Source: a virus
Length of the DNA stretch: 61,978 bases
IMG/VR virus record: IMGVR_UViG_3300033153_003306
Location: 1-61,978 of that record
Direction: 5' to 3' (one strand)
A program made the position numbers and the translations under genes. Below the pieces are notes generated by a model. The model was not told the origin of the DNA. It was given only the letters and a program-made list of their open reading frames with translations, and did not search any database. Positions 16,772 through 25,993 of this stretch are shown here, in pieces (the stretch's first letter is position 1; each line of letters starts with the position of its first letter).

Positions 16772-18057
16772 TTAATTAAATTATTACTACTATACATATC
16801 ACTATTTATACCATCAGTTACAGCCATTATTTCTTGTAAGTAGGTTTTTGATGTAAACACGTGTTTAATACCACTAATCAAGAATTTTCCTGTATATACA
16901 TCATCGGGTACATGATATTCTTCGTTTTCAGTATTAACTGTTAATTGACTAGGTATGTCAATACTTATAATTTGACCAATTTTTCTATCAATATATCCTT
17001 CTACACTTATTCTAATTTCATACATATCAAGTAACATTCTATTCAATTTGGTATCCATATATCCTTGAAGGTACTCTTTACAATTACCACAAGGGCTAAT
17101 ATCTGTTGTGTTAGTTTCGTAATTACCCAACATTTCTTTATTTACACATAAGTATTCAGATAGTTTAGTACCCAAGTTCTTAGTATCAGTAATATTCTTT
17201 TCGTGTGTATCTACGGTATTACTTTCTAAATCAATATAACTATATGTAGACTTAAAGAAACCTTTATTAGCCATCTTCATATAATTAGGAACTTTCATAA
17301 ATTGCATTGTTATTACTTTGTTGAAGTTTCTATTAGATGAAAATAAACTATGATTTTCTTTTACTGTCTTATCTACAGGGGGTGGTATATATGTTTCCAT
17401 ATTATCGTATATGCCCAAAGCACCTTCAAATAAACTAGGTATTGTTACAAAGTTTAATGTTCCGTCTAAATTCTGAAAGAATAATACACCAGCTCTGTTA
17501 CCTTCTGCAACAACATAATCACTCATATCAGTTAAACTTTTCAATGGTGTCCATTTTGGTGTTGTGTAAGTAATTTTTTTAACATACTTTTCATAAAACT
17601 TTGGCTCTACACCAACTGTATTACATAAATCATTAGCAATTTGTTTAAATGTCTTATCGTGAAATGCCTTACTCACAGGGGTTGTATACGCGTTTAACAT
17701 ATTCCCAGCGGTAAAGTATACACAAACGTCACGATATGGCTTCTTTGATAGGTCTATCGGCATTTGAACGCTTTTATATACATCGAATGTATAATCATTA
17801 TAAAATGGTTGTATTGTATCATATAATTCATCAGCAGTCTTAGGTAACACAGGCTTTTCTATTGTTATTTCTAACTTATCACCCATCATAGGCATAACAT
17901 TCTGCCAAAAATCTCTATCTGTTATAGTAAGTTCCCCTATTATATGTGGTGTAAATATATTTTGTGATATAATCAGTTCACCAACTTCTATAATATCCAA
18001 TGGGTGTTCTGTACCATCACTTTTAATATATGTAACTTTTGTTAATACGTTAGACAT
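16762..18057 (-). CDS. 27: Baseplate central hub protein, gp27-like
   Basis: 431 residues, a size close to T4 gp27 (391). The N-terminus has the hub-type beta domain (VGELIISQNIFTPHIIGELT, DRDFWQNVMPMMGDKLEITI). A middle domain resembles the T4 gp27/late control D fold (FHDKTFKQIANDL, DYVVAEGNRAGVLFFQNLDG). The C-terminus has RKIGQIISIDIPSQ and GKFLISGIKHVFTSKTYLQE, the typical 'sGi-x-H-x-F-x-x-x-x-Y-x-Q' motif. It forms the trimeric cup on top of the spike and overlaps the OB-domain gene downstream. Confidence 0.75.
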   Translation of the reverse strand: MSNVLTKVTYIKSDGTEHPLDIIEVGELIISQNIFTPHIIGELTITDRDFWQNVMPMMGDKLEITIEKPVLPKTADELYDTIQPFYNDYTFDVYKSVQMPIDLSKKPYRDVCVYFTAGNMLNAYTTPVSKAFHDKTFKQIANDLCNTVGVEPKFYEKYVKKITYTTPKWTPLKSLTDMSDYVVAEGNRAGVLFFQNLDGTLNFVTIPSLFEGALGIYDNMETYIPPPVDKTVKENHSLFSSNRNFNKVITMQFMKVPNYMKMANKGFFKSTYSYIDLESNTVDTHEKNITDTKNLGTKLSEYLCVNKEMLGNYETNTTDISPCGNCKEYLQGYMDTKLNRMLLDMYEIRISVEGYIDRKIGQIISIDIPSQLTVNTENEEYHVPDDVYTGKFLISGIKHVFTSKTYLQEIMAVTDGINSDMYSSNNLIKWK

Positions 18058-18544
18058 TGTTTGCTTTATCCTTTAATGCTTTAATATAGTTAGTAATGTA
18101 ATCAGGGTTTATTATTTTAATTTGTCTTTTCCTATTGTAATGTTCAAATAATAAGTCTTGGTATGTTCTTAGGTTATAGTAACCTTGACCATCACCATTA
18201 TCATCGGGTACATCATTGTTATATAATTCATCTGCTAATTCTAATATATCATTATCGTTTAATATCCAATCGAAAGGATTGTTTATTTCATTAACTAATA
18301 ATATAATCCACCAATAATTAGGGTTATTATATAAGTCAAGTGCTATTCTATCTAATCTGCTATCTCTTGGTACTACATAATCATCTAACCATTCTTCTTC
18401 TATTACAGTATTCCATCGTCTTACGTTACTTAACTCTGGCATTGTAATTTTATTAGTCTGATAGTAGTCGAATTTGATATCTTCATCATCTAAGTAATCA
18501 GTAAAGTTTATTTCATATGTTTTTAATAAATCAAAAAAGTGCAT
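18050..18544 (-). CDS. 53: Baseplate wedge protein, gp53-like
   Basis: 164 residues (T4 gp53 is about 196). The core DSRLDRIALDLYNNPNYWWI followed by ILLVNEINNPFDW is the LysM-like motif of gp53: D-x-x-A-x-x-x-Y-x-x-P-x-Y-W-W-I-I-L-x-x-N-x-I-x-x-P-F. The C-terminus is basic. It lies between gp48 and gp27 with short overlaps on both sides, in a baseplate operon. It clamps the wedges around the hub in T4. Confidence 0.75.
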   Translation of the reverse strand: MHFFDLLKTYEINFTDYLDDEDIKFDYYQTNKITMPELSNVRRWNTVIEEEWLDDYVVPRDSRLDRIALDLYNNPNYWWIILLVNEINNPFDWILNDNDILELADELYNNDVPDDNGDGQGYYNLRTYQDLLFEHYNRKRQIKIINPDYITNYIKALKDKANNV

Positions 18545-19503
18545 TATTTTCCCTTTATTTTATTGATTACAGTTGTTTGTTTGACTTCATTATGGTCAAT
18601 AACATCTAATATCTTTAAAGCTGCTTCAATTGTGCCATCATCATTTTCACCAACACCCGATACTGTAGGTTTAATAAGTGGGTGCATACTAGAAAATGAT
18701 AAACTTAAATCATAACCAATAGTATTACCATCTATATAGAATGGTATATCTTCCCTGCCATCGTGAACAATTGGTTTAATTTTAACACTTTTTAAATTAA
18801 GGTAGTAGTATTCATAAGTTAATGAAAGTGTCTTAGTTTTATTATTAGGTCTTGGTGTAACAATAGTTACATCGAAATTCATAGGTGATTTTAAATAAGG
18901 TACTATCTCACCAATCAAACTATTGGTTATTCTACCAGGCATCGCAGCATATTTAAATAATGTTGTAATCATTTTAATTTTCTTTGCTTCGTCAATATTA
19001 TTAGCTAATAATTTAAAATCAAAATCTTGTGTTATGAATGATGGTGATTGAAATACATCAACTAGTCTTGGGTCTTGCCAAAAACCAGAACCAATACCAA
19101 GTTGTTCTTTTCCAGTACCATAAATTTTTCCTAAACCTATAGCTTCAGTCAAACCATCAAGATATGTCCCCCCTACTGTATCTGCAATACCCAAAACAGC
19201 TTCAACAACCATTTTACTAGCTGCTGTAGTATCCCCTGTTACTGCTGTAGTTACCGCTAATGATTTTTTATTCGCATAAGTAGGTGAGTTACTATATGAT
19301 AATGATTTAGGAACATATGTTATAAAATGAAATTTATATTCTTTTGCTACATTTTTATTGTTATTAGCATCCCCAGATTTTTGTAATTTAAATTTGTATG
19401 GGTATGCGCTTATAATCATATACGGTGTATCTGGTGATGTTGTACTATTACCATCTCCATATATATCACTTGGGTATGTATAAATATTTGCATTCAATGC
19501 CAT
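18544..19503 (-). CDS. 48: Baseplate tail-tube cap protein, gp48-like
   Basis: 319 residues. It starts YTYPSDIYGDG and, after a low-complexity middle, carries SPSFITQDFDFKLLANNIDE, AKKIKMITTLFKYAAMP, YLKSPMNFDVTIVTPRP and DLSLSFSSMHPLI. This order (YP start, F-x-F-x-L-x-x-x-x-x-x-E, I-x-x-I-I-x-x-F-K-x-x-x-x-P, P-x-x-F, L-x-L-x-F-x-E-x-x) is that of gp48 of T4-like phages. It sits directly downstream of the tape measure gene and upstream of gp53. Confidence 0.7.
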   Translation of the reverse strand: MALNANIYTYPSDIYGDGNSTTSPDTPYMIISAYPYKFKLQKSGDANNNKNVAKEYKFHFITYVPKSLSYSNSPTYANKKSLAVTTAVTGDTTAASKMVVEAVLGIADTVGGTYLDGLTEAIGLGKIYGTGKEQLGIGSGFWQDPRLVDVFQSPSFITQDFDFKLLANNIDEAKKIKMITTLFKYAAMPGRITNSLIGEIVPYLKSPMNFDVTIVTPRPNNKTKTLSLTYEYYYLNLKSVKIKPIVHDGREDIPFYIDGNTIGYDLSLSFSSMHPLIKPTVSGVGENDDGTIEAALKILDVIDHNEVKQTTVINKIKGK

Positions 19504-19514
19504 TTAATTCTCCT

Positions 19515-22004
19515 TTAATACCTTACGAAGTCAACTTCTACAGGTTTTATTACTTCTTTTATAGTTTCTTTATTTTCGCTTGGCGGTGTTATTATAGTAT
19601 TTTGGTTCAATGCCACAGCTTTTTCTTGTTTATTTTCCGCTATCTTTTTCTGAATAGGTTCTACTATTTTTTCAAACCATAATAACGAATCTTCTTTAGC
19701 ATTTGATGGGTTAAATGTTCCTTGTATGCTATCCGTAGTAGATTTAAAAGCTTCTTTTATAGCATCTACTAATTCATTCATATTATCACCCTTTTTACTA
19801 ACCATTATAGCATCACCTTCATCAATTGGCGTTACCTGACCAGCTTTACTAATATAACCATCATTTATTTTTGGATTTATTTGCATAGATTTTCCATCAT
19901 CAACTTCAACATCCCCACCTCCAAAACTAAATGAATCCATCATAGACTTCCAGCTATTTCTTACAGCGGTATCAAATTTAACAATAGAACCGACATCCAT
20001 ATCTAATTCTGGCTTACTTGCTTCTGCATCATATAAAGAACCATCGTCATTAGTTAATTCGAATTTACTTTTAACACCCTCTTTATTACGTACTTTGAAC
20101 TCGTTGAATACATCACCCTTGTCAGATGATGATATCATAGAGTATATTAAATTAGCAACATCAGGGTCATCATCTTTTAACACCATATAATAACCTAAAA
20201 AATCTCTGATATTATTGGCGGTTGGTGATGCAATCACCATATTTGCTTTTTTCATAGCAAATAAAGCAGTTCGTTGATTCTTCCATTTCATAGTAGTAAA
20301 ACCTTTATTAATCAAATCACGTTTTTCGTAACCTAAAGATTCTGCTTCATTTATTAAATGTTTATTTTCACTTTTTGCGAATTCATTAGTTTTATCAACA
20401 GTCATATATGCAGCCATAGCCACGGCAGCACCAGTACCCACAATTCCAATAGCTTCTATTACAGCAGTCGCTTGTGCACCGACCTTTGTGATTTCTTTAC
20501 CATATTGTATCGTTTTTATTGTTAGTTGTTTAATACTTTCCCATGTACCTTTCTTAACAACTTCCTGACCTATTTTTTGTGCACCCTTTTCTGCTAATTT
20601 TCTGGCGGCTCTTTCTGCTAATTTCTTCCTTACCCAATCGAGACCCATTTTAGCCATCCAACCTTCCGTCATACCAGGTGAATAACCGTCGCCTTTTTCA
20701 CCTTCTACACCTTCTGCACCTTCACCATCAATACCCATTCCACCACTACCACTAGCACCAGCAGAATGCATCCACATGTCTTTAGGGTCTATATTTTTTG
20801 CTGTTGCTTCGGATTTGAAATCTTTATCTTCATCTTTTTCTGAACTGTCGGTATTCTTAGCAATTTTAGCTAATATTTTAGTTTGTTTCTTTTCTTCTTT
20901 TAATGATGCTTTAGCTTGTTTCTTATCTTCTTTAGTTTGTTTCTTTTCTTCATCTTTTACAGTATCTTCATTAACACCACCAATACCCATTTTCTTTTCA
21001 GTAAATTGTCGTATTGATTTTAAATCGGATTTAGCCATGTAGCCATCTTTACCAACTGATTTCTTAACTTGACCACGAACATCTTTTTCAAAACCTGTAA
21101 GTTGTTCTTTTTCCTGTTCTTTTGTTAAATCGTCACTCATACTTTCTTGGAAGTTAGCAACCATTTGTGATATTAAATCTTCATGTCTATCTTCAAGTTT
21201 ACTACCACCAAACATTTGTTTAATCATCTTTCCATGCTTTGCACCTGCTCTACCAGCAACATTCTTAGCATCGAACATTCCTTTACCCTGGAATACTTTA
21301 TCTTTCTTTAAATCTTCTCTTTGGTTTCTTAAGTATTGGTCTAAAGCATTTTTAAGTTGACCTATATGTTCTTGCCCTGGTGTATATCCTTTAATACCAG
21401 TAGCTTTTTCAAGCTTTACATCATTTTTCTTAATTTCTTTTAAGACTTTTTCTATTTCTTTTACTGTACTATCAGTTTTAGTTGTTACAATTGGTACATC
21501 ACGAATATCTTTAATTAATTTTTCAAAACTATCAGTATCATCCTGAACTTTCTTTATGAATGCTTTTCCTAATTTCTTTTCTTCATCTGATAGTTTACTT
21601 TCTTTTCTATCGTGTTCTTGTTTTAATCTTTCTTCTTGTTTTAATCTAACATTTAATATTTTTTCATAATCAGCAATCTTTTTGAACAATTCTTTATTGA
21701 ATTTTTCAGATACTTGTTCTTTTGTTGTTTCTATTATATGGACTGCATCCGCAATAAATATGTCAAGTTCTCTTGTTGTTTTTCGTTTACTTCTTGGGGC
21801 TGTTGTAGACCAAAAGGCGTAAATTTCGCCTATAATACCGCCAACTGCTTTCTTAACAGCTTCTTCGGGGTCGCCTATCCATTTTCTTTCCCATGATTCA
21901 ACAACACTTATACTTGTAGCATTTTTTAGTATATCTCGTTTAGCTTCGGTTTGAAGCCTTTTTAATGTACTATCTATTGTTGTTTTTGCTGTTATTGTTG
22001 CCAT
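19515..22004 (-). CDS. 29: Tail length tape-measure protein (T4 gp29 counterpart)
   Basis: 829 residues, the longest tail protein here. It is strongly alpha-helical and Lys/Glu-rich over residues ~100-400 (coiled-coil-like, e.g. EEKKQTKEDKKQAKASLKEE). A Gly/Glu-rich hinge (SGGMGIDGEGAEGVEGEKG) follows, then a hydrophobic segment near residue 510 (EAIGIVGTGAAVAMAAYM). The layout and its position just after a frameshifting chaperone gene and before gp48 identify it as tape measure. T4 gp29 is 590 residues, which suggests a longer tail here. Confidence 0.75.
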   Translation of the reverse strand: MATITAKTTIDSTLKRLQTEAKRDILKNATSISVVESWERKWIGDPEEAVKKAVGGIIGEIYAFWSTTAPRSKRKTTRELDIFIADAVHIIETTKEQVSEKFNKELFKKIADYEKILNVRLKQEERLKQEHDRKESKLSDEEKKLGKAFIKKVQDDTDSFEKLIKDIRDVPIVTTKTDSTVKEIEKVLKEIKKNDVKLEKATGIKGYTPGQEHIGQLKNALDQYLRNQREDLKKDKVFQGKGMFDAKNVAGRAGAKHGKMIKQMFGGSKLEDRHEDLISQMVANFQESMSDDLTKEQEKEQLTGFEKDVRGQVKKSVGKDGYMAKSDLKSIRQFTEKKMGIGGVNEDTVKDEEKKQTKEDKKQAKASLKEEKKQTKILAKIAKNTDSSEKDEDKDFKSEATAKNIDPKDMWMHSAGASGSGGMGIDGEGAEGVEGEKGDGYSPGMTEGWMAKMGLDWVRKKLAERAARKLAEKGAQKIGQEVVKKGTWESIKQLTIKTIQYGKEITKVGAQATAVIEAIGIVGTGAAVAMAAYMTVDKTNEFAKSENKHLINEAESLGYEKRDLINKGFTTMKWKNQRTALFAMKKANMVIASPTANNIRDFLGYYMVLKDDDPDVANLIYSMISSSDKGDVFNEFKVRNKEGVKSKFELTNDDGSLYDAEASKPELDMDVGSIVKFDTAVRNSWKSMMDSFSFGGGDVEVDDGKSMQINPKINDGYISKAGQVTPIDEGDAIMVSKKGDNMNELVDAIKEAFKSTTDSIQGTFNPSNAKEDSLLWFEKIVEPIQKKIAENKQEKAVALNQNTIITPPSENKETIKEVIKPVEVDFVRY

Positions 22005-22010
22005 TTATTT

Positions 22011-22909
22011 TTACCTGTTTTCATTTCCGATTGTTTTTATTGTCATCCAATATTCAACGTCAAATTCATAAGGATACATGCCATCGATTTCATCGTGACT
22101 GTAACCAATTACTCGCTTCATTAGGAATCTTCTACTAATAAAATCCTCTAGCGATAAATCAGTTACACTTGTACGAAAAAATGAGGTTCATCTACCACTA
22201 CTTTATAATCCTTTTTACAATTTGGACAAACTTTATCATCTTGTAACCAAAAGTTTATTTTCTTTGATGCTAAAAATTCTAACACCTTAGAATAATCATT
22301 TGGTGTTATGTTATTATCTACAAATTGTTTAATATCTTCTAAATCCACATCTTCATATGCTACATCATCAATAATTAACTTATCGATACTGTTTATTAGT
22401 ATGTTATGTGCGGCGCTGAAATATTCACCTTCTTTAGTATCTCTTATAATTTCAAGTTCTTTCATATAAGGTAATACGTTGAATGTAACAATTGTACCAT
22501 TTTCCAAATTGTAACTAAATTCTGTTTCAATTACTTCTGGTTCTGTTTTAATGTGGTCTATTACTGAAATAGTATAACCATCAATCCACCAACTACAATG
22601 TGGGCAAGAATGTGGTCTTGCTATTGTAGGGTCATAACTAATACTTCTTAAATATGATAAAGCGAATAGAAAATCTGCTTTACCTAAACTATCAACTGTT
22701 TCATAATCATCAGGATGCACACAAGCCTTAAATAATTTAAAGGTTTCGTAATTCCATACATTATCATCATTAACTGTTGATGTTGCATTTAAGAATGTTC
22801 TAATCTCTTTTGTCAAATACTTACGAATTTTAATCGTTTTCTTTGAAAATTTTAATTCTAAATTCTGATAACTTTGTTCATAGTTTAGAATTCCTTCTGG
22901 TAACTTCAT
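22011..22909 (-). CDS. Tape-measure chaperone, -1 frameshift product (gpGT-like)
   Basis: This is the predicted long product of the 22163-22909 gene. At the slippery heptamer (genomic 22175-22181, minus strand U UUU UUC) the 0 frame would end three codons later. In the -1 frame it reads on for 54 residues (RTSVTDLSLEDFISRRFLMK to the end NENR) and stops at 22011-22013, 6 nt before the tape-measure ATG. The fused protein would have 299 residues. The arrangement matches the conserved gpG/gpGT frameshift of tailed phages. The extension has no start codon of its own near its beginning. Confidence 0.7.
22163..22909 (-). CDS. Tape-measure chaperone / baseplate hub assembly protein, gp26-like (0-frame product)
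   Basis: 248 residues. It contains a zinc-ribbon-like pair CPHC (after RPH) and CPNC near the end, with a helical middle. T4 gp26 (208 residues) is the nearest counterpart by position, directly upstream of the tape measure. In other phages this place is held by the gpG tail assembly chaperone. The end (EPHFFVQV) overlaps a U UUU UUC slippery site that would feed a second product. The start ATG at 22909 is preceded by an AAGGAG-type site. Confidence 0.6.
   Translation of the reverse strand: MKLPEGILNYEQSYQNLELKFSKKTIKIRKYLTKEIRTFLNATSTVNDDNVWNYETFKLFKACVHPDDYETVDSLGKADFLFALSYLRSISYDPTIARPHSCPHCSWWIDGYTISVIDHIKTEPEVIETEFSYNLENGTIVTFNVLPYMKELEIIRDTKEGEYFSAAHNILINSIDKLIIDDVAYEDVDLEDIKQFVDNNITPNDYSKVLEFLASKKINFWLQDDKVCPNCKKDYKVVVDEPHFFVQV
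22175..22181 (-). promoter_or_regulatory. Programmed -1 frameshift slippery site U UUU UUC
   Basis: In the 0 frame the codons are CAT TTT TTC, giving the canonical X XXY YYZ heptamer U UUU UUC on the mRNA. The 0-frame stop is 10 nt further on; the -1 frame is open for 54 codons up to the tape-measure gene. Confidence 0.7.
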
Positions 22910-22924
22910 TTTTTAACTCCTTGT

Positions 22925-23341
22925 TTATATTGTTATTTCTTTTGGTGTTATATTTAAGGCTATTTTTGAAAATGAATTATTAGGTTTGCCCATAGCCCAA
23001 CCTTCATTACCAAATATAACATCCATGTTTTCTATTTTTATCTTGAAACTATATAATAGTTCTCCTTGGTGATTTGACATTTCCAATTCTATAGTTCCCT
23101 TATCTTTCATTGCTATGGCTTTTATTATTTTTTCAGCTAAATCATATGTATTCAAGAAAGTGAAATTTATATCTTGCCATACACCATCTTTAAAAAATGG
23201 TGGACTTGCTTCTTCACATAGAAACCTTGTATCAATATCCCAAGATTTTGGGAATTTCACATTGAATCTGTTTGTGAATATACCAACTTTAAATATCTCT
23301 TTAAAGTCCTGTAATGTTGTAAATTCGGTTGGTTCTATCAT
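22925..23341 (-). CDS. Hypothetical tail protein
   Basis: 138 residues, beta-rich. FKVGIFTNRFNVKFPKSW and later YSFKIKIENMDVIFGNEGW loosely resemble the tail-tube fold. The gene is immediately upstream of the tape-measure chaperone, a usual place for tube or tube-associated proteins. No confident family match. Its start overlaps the stop of the upstream small gene. Confidence 0.5.
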   Translation of the reverse strand: MIEPTEFTTLQDFKEIFKVGIFTNRFNVKFPKSWDIDTRFLCEEASPPFFKDGVWQDINFTFLNTYDLAEKIIKAIAMKDKGTIELEMSNHQGELLYSFKIKIENMDVIFGNEGWAMGKPNNSFSKIALNITPKEITI

Positions 23342-23628
23342 TTTTTAACTCCTATTTTTTTAAGTATCTGATTGACTTTACTGTCAATTGTTCCATATTC
23401 ATATGTGTATAAGTTTGATTCTTCCTCTTCATTTATTAGATGAAACATATATCTACCATCACCATCACGATAGTATTCGAAATAAGTATTCTCTTTAATG
23501 AAAGCAATTCTATCCTCATCTTTATGAGTAGTAGTAAAACCTTCATTCAAGAATGTTTTTTCGATTTGGTGTATCTTATCTTTATCCAAGATAACACACT
23601 CCATATATAGTTCCATTATGTTATCCAT
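23338..23628 (-). CDS. Small hypothetical protein
   Basis: 96 residues, acidic, unrecognised. The beginning (MDNIMELYMECVILDKD) partly resembles the packaging leader but lacks the x-E cut site at the right place. The rest looks mixed alpha/beta (RIAFIKENTYFEYYRDGDGR). It overlaps both neighbours by a few bases, so it is probably translated as part of the operon. Confidence 0.5.
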   Translation of the reverse strand: MDNIMELYMECVILDKDKIHQIEKTFLNEGFTTTHKDEDRIAFIKENTYFEYYRDGDGRYMFHLINEEEESNLYTYEYGTIDSKVNQILKKIGVKK

Positions 23629-24125
23629 TAGTTCTTATAGTTAATTATAAATTCATCAAACAATCCCATTATTAAGTTATCATTCAACTTAACATAGATA
23701 CTGTATAATTCTTCGTTAACCACCCCTTTATTGTGTATAACAAATGATTGTGTACGATTTGCCTTAAATACTGCTAAAGGTTCTAATTCTGCACGTATGG
23801 CGTTGGGAACTGTTTGTTCGTGCCATATCTTGTAAAGCTTTTTAATCTTTCCTTTGAATATACTATTAATTCCAAGGTCTAAGTCCTTATGGTCTTTACA
23901 TTCTATACTGAATGGGAAGAACTCTTTTGCTATTCCTAATTCAATATCACCGTTAGCACTTGTGAATACACCACTAGAAGAATCTCTCTTTGGGTGTACA
24001 TTGTCATTATTTACTGCTTCCACTAACAACTTATACTTGGAATTAAATTCCATTAAGTGCTTGTGAATCTGTTTGGCAATTTTTGTTTCAAACTTCTTGC
24101 CTTTCTCTTTTGCATAACTACTCAT
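23628..24125 (-). CDS. PD-(D/E)XK nuclease, possible Holliday-junction-resolvase type
   Basis: I start at the ATG at 24125 (MSSYAKEKGKKFETKIAKQI), which has GAGGAAATAG upstream, rather than a longer frame overlapping the previous gene. 165 residues. The signature is an N-terminal Glu helix (KKFETKIAKQIHKHL), then NGDIELG, and FSIECKDHKD (E-x-K), the restriction-endonuclease-like fold. A basic C-terminal region follows. It could be a resolvase or repair nuclease. It sits in the tail gene run, away from the replication genes. The substrate is not evident. Confidence 0.55.
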   Translation of the reverse strand: MSSYAKEKGKKFETKIAKQIHKHLMEFNSKYKLLVEAVNNDNVHPKRDSSSGVFTSANGDIELGIAKEFFPFSIECKDHKDLDLGINSIFKGKIKKLYKIWHEQTVPNAIRAELEPLAVFKANRTQSFVIHNKGVVNEELYSIYVKLNDNLIMGLFDEFIINYKN

Positions 24126-24154
24126 CCTATTTCCTCTTTGTTTAATTCGTTTCT

Positions 24155-24445
24155 TTACATGTCTTCCCAAACACCATCATAACCATCGACATCAAGTATT
24201 TTAACTTTGAAATCTTCCTCGTTCATTCCTAAGTTTTCAGCAATATCAATTTTTATATCTGTTATCGCTTGTCTAACTTGTTGGTAATTTTCATCATTTA
24301 TTCTGTCTTCATCATCACCAACTGGTGTTTTTTGTCTATATGCTACTGCTAATTTGTAAATTGTTATTTCATCTTTAATTTCGTGAAATTCATTCAATTT
24401 TTCTTCTTTTAATGTTTCTTCGTACAACGTTTCTAATTTTTCCAT
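24155..24445 (-). CDS. Small protein with capsid-targeting-like leader
   Basis: 96 residues. MEKLETLYEETLKEEKLNE fits the leader with a cut after LKE. The mature part is acidic and helical (DEDRINDENYQQVRQAI, NLGMNEEDFKVKILDVDG). The leader occurs here far from the main internal-protein block, inside the tail genes. No motif was recognised. Confidence 0.5.
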   Translation of the reverse strand: MEKLETLYEETLKEEKLNEFHEIKDEITIYKLAVAYRQKTPVGDDEDRINDENYQQVRQAITDIKIDIAENLGMNEEDFKVKILDVDGYDGVWEDM

Positions 24446-24471
24446 ACTTTATCCTTGTTATTTGTTATTTG

Positions 24472-25203
24472 TTAGTTCGTTTCTTTAACGTACATCTTCT
24501 CAAAGTTTACATTAACATCTTTCATTACAATGCTTCCTTTAGAACCACTAATATCAAAATCCCAATCATTAAACCCTATGAACTGACAACCATCTAATAT
24601 AATAGCTGCTTTCTTAGTTGAGAATGTATATATACCACCCTTATCAGCATCATATATCAATGGAAACACATAAACATTAAACTTTAATGTATCAGGGTAA
24701 ATCCCCAATCTGTGTTTATCGGGACTATGGTTTAAATATAGAATGTGGTTAATAAACCTTGAAATGTGCATGTTATTACTTTCTATTACTTTAAACTTTG
24801 CCATATTCTTAGTACCAGTATCTAACCCAGTAGAATAACTTTTTATCTTATTCATAATGTTTTGACTTGTAAATGTTTGTGATTGCCCAGGTATAGAAAT
24901 ATCCAAGGTGTTTATTGTGAATAATTTACCTAAGTAAGCACCCCAATCATTACCTTTATAATCCATAGTCACATCTTTTAGTATTGATGTGGGAAAAGTT
25001 CCTTTAATATCATCGTTAATTCTATTAAAATCATAATGCACATATACCAATTCAGAATTAAATCTGTAATTAGCGTGACTATTATCTAAGAAGTACTGAT
25101 TATTTCGCCATTCTGTAAGAGCACTTGGTTCTACATCAGGTCTTCTATCAGGATACCCCATATCAATGTTTAATTTTGCCTTAATTGTTTCAAAGTCTGC
25201 CAT
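24472..25203 (-). CDS. Virion protein, tail-tube-fold-like
   Basis: 243 residues. The C-terminal half (KFNVYVFPLIYDADKGG, AIILDGCQFIGFNDWDFDIS, VMKDVNVNFEKMYVKE) resembles the end of tail-tube proteins, where an 'F-x-G-C-x-P' strand and a 'D-V-x-V-x-F-x-x-M-Y' strand occur. The N-terminal half is unique. It lies directly after the gp13-like gene. It may be a tube-like completion or junction protein. Confidence in the fold is moderate, in the role low. Confidence 0.45.
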   Translation of the reverse strand: MADFETIKAKLNIDMGYPDRRPDVEPSALTEWRNNQYFLDNSHANYRFNSELVYVHYDFNRINDDIKGTFPTSILKDVTMDYKGNDWGAYLGKLFTINTLDISIPGQSQTFTSQNIMNKIKSYSTGLDTGTKNMAKFKVIESNNMHISRFINHILYLNHSPDKHRLGIYPDTLKFNVYVFPLIYDADKGGIYTFSTKKAAIILDGCQFIGFNDWDFDISGSKGSIVMKDVNVNFEKMYVKETN

Positions 25204-25207
25204 AATA

Positions 25208-25933
25208 TTATCCTACGTAAAAATCTGCTGGTTCGTTGTATACTAAGTATAGTTCTTCTTCTGACTTCTCTTGCATTTCTTGTCCCATGCTTAATGCGAA
25301 ATCTGCATCAAGTGTCATACCACTTGGTAAAGGAGTAGAACCATAAAGTTTAAGGTTTGTTGCAACTCTAATCCAACACAATGCTAAAGCATATTTTTTA
25401 ATCCAAGGATGTGTCCATACACCATTATCTTCTTCATCAGGGTCAAACAAATAAGCATAACCGTGAATAATAACATTTGTATCAAATCTTGGAGGTGCAT
25501 CAAGTTTTACTGTATTATCAGTTTCAGAAAAATTGAAACTTCTTTCTTTCTGTAACATTTTTCTTGCTGATTGTATCCATGCTCTTGTCATGTAAATATC
25601 TAAAAGATTATAACCTGCTGTGTTTCTATAAGCACTATTGAAAATACTGTTATCAATAATGTGTCTTTCAACACTAAAAATATCAAGCGGGTTACTTGTT
25701 GCAATTATATCAACAACACTTCTAGTTCTAAAAGGCATATCATAATCTGTTTCATCGCCTTCTAATGCTAACAACATATAGAATTCTTGTGATGCCATAC
25801 TTGCATGTTGTTCAAAGAATTCAATGGATTGTATAATCAACTGTTCCATCTGTTTTCTTGTTATGTATATTTCCCTAATTTCCAAACCTAATTGGGTTTC
25901 AAGATAATCTATTAAATCTGATTGTAGACTCAT
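25208..25933 (-). CDS. 13: Neck protein, gp13-like
   Basis: 241 residues. It starts with a helical segment with EIYITRKQMEQLIIQSIEFF. The C-terminus is the diagnostic part: WIKKYALALCWIRVATNLKL, STPLPSGMTLDADFALSMGQ, EELYLVYNEPADFYVG, matching the gp13 pattern 'K-Y-a-x-A-l-x-K...LPGG...E...P-x-D-F-x-(I/V)-G'. gp13 with gp14 closes the portal. Here the two are about 22 kb apart, unlike T4. A late promoter lies 33 nt upstream. Confidence 0.65.
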   Translation of the reverse strand: MSLQSDLIDYLETQLGLEIREIYITRKQMEQLIIQSIEFFEQHASMASQEFYMLLALEGDETDYDMPFRTRSVVDIIATSNPLDIFSVERHIIDNSIFNSAYRNTAGYNLLDIYMTRAWIQSARKMLQKERSFNFSETDNTVKLDAPPRFDTNVIIHGYAYLFDPDEEDNGVWTHPWIKKYALALCWIRVATNLKLYGSTPLPSGMTLDADFALSMGQEMQEKSEEELYLVYNEPADFYVG

Positions 25934-25965
25934 TTATTTAAATCTCCATTTATTCATTATATATT

Positions 25966-25973
25966 TATTTATA
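25966..25973 (-). promoter_or_regulatory. T4-type late promoter
   Basis: TATAAATA on the minus strand, 33 nt upstream of the gp13-like ATG (25933), in a 60-nt gap. A near-copy one register away overlaps it. Confidence 0.55.
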
Positions 25974-25993
25974 TAATCGAGTATGTTATTTAT

